From Crossaster papposus (taxonomy: Eukaryota > Echinodermata > Asteroidea > Velatida > Solasteridae), in assembly GCA_037893245.1 (NCBI GenBank), contig JBAIAA010000787.1:62001-126000 (forward strand): a stretch of 64,000 nt of DNA. The letters are read 5' to 3'. Positions within the stretch are counted from its first letter, which is position 1; each line of letters begins with the position of its first letter. Of the stretch, positions 56,451-64,000 are shown in pieces. Below the pieces are notes generated by a model that was given only the letters and a program-made list of their open reading frames with translations, made no database searches and was not told where the DNA came from. Position numbers and translations under genes: made by a program.

Positions 56451-57464
56451 AAATGGTGCTTTTGTCCACCGTGTAACGATTTTTTCCTTAATCCACCTCA
56501 CTACTAATGGTGACCGCTATTTCAAATGAACATGGGCAGGGAAGGAAGTGTGGTAGACTGGTTTGATTTTGAGAAAATATGACTGCATGAGGCATTTTTG
56601 AGGAAAAGCAAACAAATAGGTGATTCTGAACGGTAATTTTGTGCTGAATCTGAATATCTTGTTTGTGTTTCTCAAAATTGTCTAATTAGGTCAGTAATTA
56701 AGGTCAAAGGTCAGTAAGTGCAAATTTCATTTTTTAACAAGAAATTGTTTACTTTACCTTTTGTATACAATGGTGTAAATAATTTTGCAATTTCTCTTAT
56801 AATAAATCACGCACAGCATATCAAAATATCTAAAATAATGGAAATTGTTAAAGAATTATTTACTTCTTTTGCGAATATCTCCGTAACCATTGGACTTTCT
56901 CTTTTTCTTCACGGGATGAGTTTGTACCTGCTTTTCACACCTAAATGCACTTTTGATCATTGTTCTCTGGCTGATTTACATTGTTTTGGTATTGAGAGAC
57001 AGGAATATGGTATTTGGTTTCATAAATTATTACAATTAGGACTGTAATTAGAGCCAAGGGTCAATTAGTGCAGAATACCCAATTTTAAGGGAATTCCTTT
57101 TATGTTCATTTTTGGTTTGGAGAGAGGGATGGCACTATCACATTCATTACTCTGTGACCTGTGTGGCTTAAACAAATGAATTTTAAGCATGACTTAGTCT
57201 TTGCCGGTTATGTCCGATTGAAATGTAGGTGGGCGGACATAAGAGATTGAGTGACTATGATAGGTTGAATAATCAAATGTGATTAGTGGTGCGAGCAGAG
57301 TATTATGTTCGCAAATCATCTTGTTAGCAATAGCATGCTTTCGTGCCTTGCTGTTTGGGCACTCTTCAGTTCCTGCTGACTCGCGGAAAAGTTGTGGCTG
57401 GGATTGGGTATATTCCAATCATGTAAGTTTGGTTTGAGCCATATGTATAGTTTTTTTAGTCGGT

Positions 57465-59484
57465 TTCAAATTGTTCGTCCAGTAGGGAGAGCAATATGTT
57501 GAGGGTTTCGTCTGGTTCAATTTGTTGTTCGAAAAAGCCAGAGTCTGCGTTGAGAGTGGTTCGAGCTTTTGATTTTGCTGTGGTAGTTTAGCTCTTATTA
57601 GTTTCTCCCGAATGTATTGGGCTTTTTTGAAGGCAATGAATGGAGGTTTCGGAAATAGTTCCGAAAGTATTTGATTGCCTTAGATTAAGTTCCAGTGTTT
57701 GTTTATTGCTAGATGTGTGCCACCGTGGTTTATGGCTGGGCTGTAGGTGGTTGTGAAGACAAGTGGAATTTGTTTTGTTTTTTCTCCATCTTTCGTGTTG
57801 TGTATCAGTCTCGTTCGGTCGGCATGTGAGACTTTGGTTGTCGCTGTTTTGGTCTCATTGGGATTGTAACCTCTTGTGGTTAGTTTCTCTGAGAATGTTT
57901 TGACTTTGTTGTGGAAGTCATCCGCGTTGTTGGTGTTTCTAACGTATAGCGGAGTGTTTCTCCGTATATGAACGCTTTGAAAATATGGGGTGGGTGGGAT
58001 GATGTTTTATGGAGATATTGGAAGGTTTACGTTGGTTTGGTGTAGACTTTGGTGTCTAGGATTCCTGTTTTATGGAAACGGTCTCCTTTGAATATAGTTA
58101 AGTCAAGGTATTTGATTGATGAGTCAGAGGCTTCGTATGTGAATTTTAGAGTTGGGTGCATCTTGTTTATCTCCGTAATGAGATTTGGGAATTCGTTCAG
58201 AGTTCCGTTGTAGATGACCAGTATATCGTCTCTATAGCGCCACCATGTGAGGATGTTATCCGCTTTTTCTAAGTCGTGCAATGTGATGTTACCAATTTCA
58301 GGGCTGGATGTAGAGCTCATTGCACAGCCAATTTTCTGGAGAAAGAACTTATTTCCGAATTGGAAACAGTTGCGGCCAAGAATGAGTTCCAGAAGTTTTG
58401 GGATGTAAGTCGAGGGTGGTTTTGTGATCGGATGGTTATGGTTTGTGTGTGTTTTCGAGGGCCTTGCAAACGCATTGGATTGCTTCCGTCTGTCGGACAT
58501 TTGTGTATATACATAGAAACAACATCGATGCTTGTAATTAAGACATCTTGTGGAAATTGTCTTTCTTCCAGTTTGCGGAAATTATGTCTGCTTTGTCGCG
58601 GACATATATGGGTTGTGCGGTTACGGTGGAAAGAAGAAAATAGTCTATGTAATCTGACATTTTGGCCGTAGGGCTGGTACATCCACTTATAATTGGTCGT
58701 CCAACAAAAGGTTCTCCCGGTGGCGGAGTTTTGGGTATTTTGGGGAGAAAAAAAATGGTTGGACAGTTTTGTGGAAGTGGGTCGAGGTATTTCAGAGTAT
58801 CGTTGTTGATGTGTTTGTTGTTTCTCATTTCAATTAGTGTGTTGTGAACCATCATAATAGTTTGTGGGGTAATGTCTTGGTCCAGTTTGGTATAATGATG
58901 GGACTCAGGGTGGTGGTAACCCACTTGTAGATAGTCTAAGTGGTTCATAATGCAGATGCCTCTGCCTTTGTCATATGGTTTGACTACGATGTCAGGATTG
59001 TTTTTAAGTTTGTTTATGGCGAAAAGTTCTTGTGTGGTCATGTTTTTCTGCCGATTCCTTAGCCTGATGTGGGCCAGTTCGAATTTTGTGGCTTCCAAAT
59101 ATTCTTCTAGTGTTGCACTAGGGGATGATTTTGGTTGCCATTTTGGTGGTGGTTTGAAAGGATGGTTTTTGGAACGTTTGTTACGCATTAAGAATGCAAT
59201 TCTTAGTCTTCGATTGAAGGTACTCACTTACAAGTGAAATGCGGTTTGGTTTCGCAGGAGTGCATGGGTACGAAGTTTAAACCTTTTCCTAAAGCAATTA
59301 TTTCAGTTTGCGATAGTGTTGCTTTGGATAGGTTCGTTATGAAAGATTGACATTGTTCTGCTAGTGAGCGCAAATAATTGGAGTTGACTCGTTTGGTTTT
59401 CGATTTGCATTTGTTAGAGAAATGGTTAGATTTCGATTGACTTATGGATCTCTTGGTTTCTTTGTTGAGTTTTCTTCTTGCCAT
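57465..59484 (-). pseudogene. Penelope-like element reverse transcriptase
   Basis: Consecutive frames on the minus strand (59484-59224, 59227-58538, 58682-58317, 58500-58027, then to 57465) give an almost complete Penelope-like reverse transcriptase. The N-terminal motif is LSQTEIIALGKGLNFVP, then FNRRLRIAFLMRN, then DIVVKPYDKGRGICIMNHLD and IFFLPKIPKTPPPGEPFVGR. The catalytic blocks are ITSIDVVSMYI and WWRYRDDILVIYNGT, followed by IKYLDLTIFKGDRF and, further down, IPLVFTTTYSP. The reading ends near 57465 in an acidic tail (LNILLSLLDEQFE) with no GIY-YIG endonuclease signature. At least four frameshifts and one stop make it inactive. In this family the enzyme copies element RNA into the genome. 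Confidence 0.85.
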
Positions 59485-59662
59485 GGTAGTTACAAGATTT
59501 GTAAATTGTAGTTTGAATATAACGGATAAGGTATGGAGTGGGTTATATTCAAGTTTATTTATTATAATTATTATATTATAGAGGCAAGATGACGGATTTA
59601 TCTCTTTTGAGAAGATGTGGTGGTCCTGAAAAGGACCCTTTGGTTTTGTGGTTAGAGATCGA

Positions 59663-60260
59663 CTAGTGTTGTCGGTTTCTTTTGATGCCTCTTGTAGGTT
59701 GGTAGGGTCTTGTGAAGAAGCTCAGGAGTTGTTGAGCGGTGGGATAATCTGGAACCTGGAAATATTGAGCAAGCTTTTCTTGGGCTGAGCGTCTGGCGTT
59801 GTTCAGCTGGGCCTCGGTAATTCCTGTGAAGTGCAGCGATGTTCTTCTCTGGAGATTGCTCCAGCGATCCTGGAATGACCCCTGGAATTTTAGGGCTCGG
59901 TGTGGACGTGGTGGCCGTATTTTTACCTCGATATAAGGTGGTGTTGTGCTAGTCTCGATTGACCGGGAAAGGGGTCGTATTTGGCGGGTGAAGTGCTCCT
60001 TGACAGATGTCAAAATGTTGACGTTGACTGCCAGGAGTTTCACCAGTCTGAAGTTTTCCTCGGATAATTTGTGTGAGACCGTGGTTGGTGTGGTTCTTGA
60101 TGTGGACGGGCCAGAGTCTAGTTCACATGATAGAAGAAGTGACTCATCGTCACTTGGAATGCTGTTTGGGGATGCTGGATGAAATGTAGCTGGATGAAGA
60201 TGGAGGAGGCTGGCTGGACTTGCTCTTCTTGCGTGAGTTGGACTTGCTAAACTTGATGCA
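59663..60260 (-). pseudogene. Unassigned open segment upstream of the Penelope-like RT
   Basis: The minus-strand frame is open from about 60260 to the stop near 59663 (about 200 codons), with no ATG near its start; a GTG lies at 60043. It contains a Ser/Thr-rich part (SGPSTSRTTPTTVS), then LVKLLAVNVNILTSVKEHFT and a basic C-terminus. A frameshifted basic segment (SRKKSKSSQ) overlaps upstream. Its position suggests a leader ORF of the Penelope-like element; no homology is recognised. Confidence 0.4.
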
Positions 60261-60496
60261 ACTGTGCAACAGGTTTATTAATCTGTTCCTGCGCCCTCTA
60301 CTTGATAGGAACTTCACAGAAATTGCCGATACAACCAAATTTGTAGGGGGGGGGGGGGGGGTGTCATAAATAAACCCGTTACATGTTCATTATGTAGGCC
60401 TATGCCTATCCATATCCACATAGGCCTACTATCATTATACAGTATACTACTGGGCTTTGTTTTGTATTCTAGTGCATTTATTAATACATTTCCATT

Positions 60497-60631
60497 GTCG
60501 GTCTCGGCACCGAGACCCGAGACCAGACATCCGAGACCAAGACCGAGTCATTAAGATTCGAGACCAAGACCGGCTAGCCGAGACCGAGACCAGGCCCCGA
60601 GACCGGTCTCGAGACTGAGACCGGTCTCGAG
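60497..60631. repeat. GAGACCGGTCTC palindrome cluster
   Basis: GTCTCGG, CCGAGACC, GAGACCGGTCTCGAGAC and related words fill 135 bp in both orientations. It looks like an isolated subterminal array of a non-autonomous element; a partner end was not found. Confidence 0.7.
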
Positions 60632-61270
60632 TATACTACATCACTGATTCAGACAGTGGGTAGGGATTCCCACCCTGTAGATTTAACAAAAGCATGTGAG
60701 GTATTGTATATAGGGGCCTACTACAGCACCAGCATTTTGTAGGGATGCACAAAAATGAAATTTCCTAATAATTGGTATTCTGCACTAATTGACATTTGGC
60801 TCTAATTACCGTCCTAATTATAACAATTTATGAAACCAAATACCATATTCCTGTCCCTCGGTACCCAAAATAATGTAAATCAGCCAGAGAACACCGATCA
60901 AACGTGCATATGTTTGAAAAACTGCCTGTAGAAACTCATCCCGTGGTGAAAAAGAAAAAGTCCAATGGTTAAGGAGATATTGTCAAAAGAAGTGAATAAT
61001 TCTTTACAAATTTCCATTCATTTCGATATTTTGACATGCTGTGTATGATTTATTTAAAAAGAAATTGCAAAATTATTAACATCATAGTATTTAGGAGGTA
61101 AAATAAACCATTTCTTGTGAAAAACTGAAATTTGCACTTAATGACCTTTGACCTTAATTACTGACCTAATTAGGCAATTTTGAGAAACACAAACAGGATA
61201 TTCATATTCAGCGCAAAATTATCTTTCAGAATCACCTATTTGTTTGCTTTTCCTCAAAAATGCCTCATGC

Positions 61271-61535
61271 AACTTAAATAGGCACATTTCTGGATTTTTT
61301 GCCTAGACTATGGTGGGCCGGGATCCTATAGCCCCGAAGAGTCCTACATGTATATGGGAACCGGTAATAGGCTCATTGAGTGAAGTCCGTGCACCTGAAT
61401 GCTTGGTCACAATCACCGCCAAATGCAACTGTACGTTCCATCCAATTTTCTCGATTCCTCATATATACACTTTGAGAAAAAAATAATAATCATAATAAAT
61501 AAATTAACAGAGAAAACAAAAAGAAAAGGGTTTCT
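61271..61535. other. Non-coding DNA
   Basis: Nothing recognised. An A-rich tract at about 61475-61530 precedes repeat copy C, which could be the tail of an older insertion. Confidence 0.35.
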
Positions 61536-61850
61536 TTAATAAGTTATTTAAACATTACAACAGACTGAAGCTTATTAGCCTACGATCGGCGTTAATATTT
61601 TAATTATACCATCACGGTTGGGGTAAGTTTATTGGGCAGTAAAATTGGCCTAATGTTGGTGTGTTGGTGTGAACACAGAGCCTTGTGTGTGCAATGTTTT
61701 TTTCAAGAACAATTAAATTTTCTCCAAAAAAAGGTCAATTAACCCCTGGCAACTTTAAATTTCTCCTAAAAGTCAATTTCTGGCGAATTGCAATTGAATT
61801 ATAAGCCTAACCCCTTACAATGTTTTTATTTTTCCAAAAAGTCAACACAG
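61536..61850. repeat. Dispersed repeat family, copy C
   Basis: Direct copy of 26829-27300, starting at the same TTAATAAGTTATTTAAACAT boundary and lacking the part equivalent to about 26960-27030. The shared sharp left boundary in copies A and C suggests a defined end of a mobile unit. Confidence 0.78.
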
Positions 61851-63174
61851 ATTTATTGTTTTCATTCAACTTTAACTTTGCCATGACTTTATCTTTATCT
61901 TCAGTACTTTGTGTTGTGAACGGAACACGATTTCTTCATTTTCTGAGTGTCTGTTGCATTTTTGTACACGTGTGTAAAGCATAAACCTGATCATTCAAAA
62001 CAATAATGCAAACCTGCTTCTATAGGGTTGATTGTCACCTTTGAAACTGGACCTACGACCATTGAAATGCGGACAATAACTTCGCTCCGCAACATCGTAT
62101 CTCAACAATCGAGGTGTCAAAATACGCAGAACAAAATTATGCACTGGGTTATTTGCTTCGATTAATCCATACCCTTTCGGGCCGTTAATTATTGGATATT
62201 TTTAATTGTCTCGATACTTTTTGTGATGAGTTTAGTTTCAAGACTGGTGGCGAGTGCGTATGCAAATTATCACAATCAATGTATGTGTATTTCTAAATGG
62301 CCAATCACAGATCACCGACTGTTGGTTTGCATCCTATACTCCTGATTTATCGCATTTCAGAATGTCCAATCAGCTTCTTAGAATTTGGAAATGCTATTCA
62401 ACGTGACAATGCAATCAAAGACCAATCATGTCCCGTGGTTCGAAAGCAGCGCATTCATTAACATAGCAACACCCGGAAGTATACTAACGCGTCAAGACTG
62501 TTGAACTGTCGAGAAGTAGACTCCACGTATACATGTAGGTGGGCTCATACTTATCACATGTACATTGTACATACGTTGTAGATACAGCACAGCCTTTGCA
62601 TTCAAGGCTAGTTCGAGTCCCGCCTTGCCAATTAACAAGATCAGTTTCCCTTGTGATTTATTTGTGTAATAGAATTGAAATAAAAAATAAATCATGCTAA
62701 GCAAATGTGTGTGTGCTTAGCCGCTTAGCCCCTGATAAATCTTTGAATGCTGTATATTCTCAGAAAACAATATTCTAAGATTAAATTTAAATTAAAAATT
62801 TGCCCAGTCACAATTTGAATTGGGGCCACAATCACCATTCAGGGCGCGACTGCAGGTCCGTGCATGCTGTCACGCATTAAAACCGACTATAGTGCCCATG
62901 TGCGTGCGTCGATCCAATGCTTGTGCGCACTATTCACGGATTACAAACCAACAACAATACAAATTTCTAAAAATACATCTCCGAGACGCATTCTTGGAAA
63001 TGGCCTTTAATTATTTTCTTTACAATGACAATAATGCCAAAAGGAACAATTTTACAGGGAGTTTAGAGTCCTTAACATCTTTACAACAAGTAAGTTTTTT
63101 TAAAGAGTATTTTGGTTAGTTACTTTTTGGATAGTTTCAATAAAAAGGTATACTCTAGCTTAAACTTTTTCATA
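61851..63174. other. Non-coding or unassigned DNA
   Basis: No convincing gene. A 99-codon open frame at 62820-63119 (+) ends in TGSLESLTSLQQVSFFKEYF but shows no family resemblance or splice context. A GTTCGAGTCCC word near 62608 resembles a tRNA B box, without a supporting fold. Confidence 0.3.
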
Positions 63175-63330
63175 GTTGTATGCAGTATACAAATAATACA
63201 AATGTGTGACTGCGATGGTTACGTAAGAATAATTTCATGAGGTGACAGATAGAATGTTCTATCTGTCACCTCGTGAGATTATTCTTTCCATCGCACGAAC
63301 GTGAAACATTCATTATTTGTTTTATACAAC
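63175..63330. repeat. 156-bp fold-back MITE
   Basis: The centre is GGTGACAGATAGAA-TG-TTCTATCTGTCACC (63241-63270). Arms extend outward with a few mismatches to GTTGTATGCAGTATAC on the left and TTTTATACAAC on the right. No target duplication was resolved. Confidence 0.8.
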
Positions 63331-64000
63331 CCTGAATATATATCCTTGTCTTCTGATTGGTTAGAGCGCGACCAACGGTGTGACCATGCTATGGAGGTTC
63401 TATTTACCATCGAGTAGAACTTTTATTTTTAAGGTGTGGGTGCGCGCGCCCCGTGCATTGCGACAAATAATTTAATGCACATAATCGACTATCCACCAAT
63501 TAGATGACGAGAATTTGTTCAGGGGCTTTTTATGTCTTTTTGTTTCAGGTGTTTATATATTTTAAGTAAATTTAAAATGTACATGTACATGAAGTTGCCT
63601 CGTTGCTTTTGCTTTATTTCAGTCAGCTTTTATCTGGATGATGACGGCTATGCTTGTCAATAATAGGCTTTTTGGCACAACAGGGATTTGCTACCAAATT
63701 ATTATGAAATATCGTACTCATTTGAAAGTAAATAATGATTGTAGGCATCCAGCAAAATGATTGTGCTAGATATCCTATAATTGTTCCAATTTTTTAAAAT
63801 TTTATAAAAGAAAATCGCGATCGCCATCGGAAACGATCCATAATGATGCCGGTTCAAAACGAAAACCGTTTTCCCTTGCTTTCCTCGGCATCCATGACTG
63901 TTAAACTTCGAACCAGTCAGTTAAACAATATTTACTATAAAATACAACCACCCAAATTCACCCATTCATGATAACTCCAGCAATTACCAATAATGTATCC
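63331..64000. other. Non-coding DNA at the right edge
   Basis: No gene or repeat boundary was recognised. Confidence 0.35.

Larger units (their letters stand above)
53033..56500. mobile_element. 3.5-kb TIR element (TGAGGTGGATTAAGGA ends)
   Basis: TGAGGTGGATTAAGGA at 53033 is inverted at 56485-56500. The similarity continues inward (CGGTGGACAAAAGCACCA versus TGGTGCTTTTGTCCACCG, with small gaps). The interior contains a Penelope-like RT fragment, a poly-G region and degenerate tandem repeats, all probably later arrivals. Target duplication is not resolved. No transposase was recognised. Confidence 0.7.
56585..61270. mobile_element. 4.7-kb structure with about 510-bp inverted arms enclosing a Penelope-like element
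   Basis: The left arm 56585-57095 and right arm 60755-61270 are inverted copies. Landmarks are GCATGAGGCATTTTTGAGGA, GGTCAGTAATTAAGGTCAAA and ATTAGTGCAGAATACC with their complements at the right. Divergence is about 10%. Between the arms lies the Penelope-like pseudogene. Either a long-TIR transposon received the retroelement, or the arms are inverted terminal repeats of the Penelope-like element, which in some families occur in inverted orientation. Confidence 0.72.

Noticed and set aside
62580-62640. tRNA gene or tRNA-derived SINE (AGTTCGAGTCCC word)
   Set aside because: Only a B-box-like word is present. I could not form an acceptor stem or find an A box at the right distance.

Overview
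The window is animal nuclear DNA, most likely from a marine invertebrate deuterostome such as an echinoderm. The evidence is spliced-exon structure, Penelope, I-type and CR1-like retrotransposons, piggyBac, hAT-like, Helitron and Polinton DNA, scattered TAGGCCTA-type words, and a betaine-homocysteine methyltransferase (BHMT)-like exon. The species cannot be fixed from the sequence alone. Almost the whole window is transposon-derived. The only confidently recognised host gene piece is one BHMT-like exon on the minus strand (6647-6779), so the flanking DNA on at least one side is probably intron.

Layout. 0-5 kb: a decayed piggyBac transposase with a 215-bp MITE inside it, a 5'-truncated CR1/jockey-like LINE, and a 591-bp non-autonomous element. 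5-9.8 kb: gene-poor DNA with the BHMT exon and a 14-bp minisatellite. 9.8-21.4 kb: a Russian-doll nest. An element with a 5-bp target duplication (9833-21373) holds a 10.3-kb element whose ends carry arrays of the palindrome GGGATCCC (10029-20323). That in turn holds a nearly full I-superfamily LINE on the minus strand (ORF1, and ORF2 with EN-RT-RNase H), whose ORF2 is broken by a 775-bp TIR element. 21.4-24.6 kb: a TIR element holding two large fold-backs. 25-28 kb: a decayed Polinton/Maverick protein-primed DNA polymerase, itself hit by a 244-bp hAT MITE with a perfect 8-bp duplication, then a dispersed non-coding repeat family.

28.07-40.52 kb: seven head-to-tail copies of a non-autonomous Helitron. 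Each starts TCTATACTA and ends with a hairpin plus CTAG; four copies are exactly 1732 bp, and a fifth is 1732 bp plus a 440-bp insertion. 40.9-44.1 kb: a TIR element with long inverted arrays of a GATCGGTGAT-type unit and an internal 280-bp MITE. 45.16-50.08 kb: a 4.9-kb near-perfect palindrome carrying two divergently placed copies of a gene whose acidic motifs match FEN1/XPG-like PIN nucleases and which ends in a cysteine-rich domain. It sits inside one copy of a duplicated segment that carries a small putative exon. 51.8-64 kb: a solo Helitron 3' end, TIR and long-inverted-repeat elements, two Penelope-like reverse transcriptase pseudogenes on the minus strand, and smaller fold-backs.

The genes do not form a pathway. 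What links them is successive insertion, and the nesting gives a relative age order. The best candidate for an undescribed system is the palindromic element with the FEN1/XPG-like nuclease. Next come the tandem Helitron array and the repeated occurrence of short palindrome arrays beneath the ends of unrelated elements.
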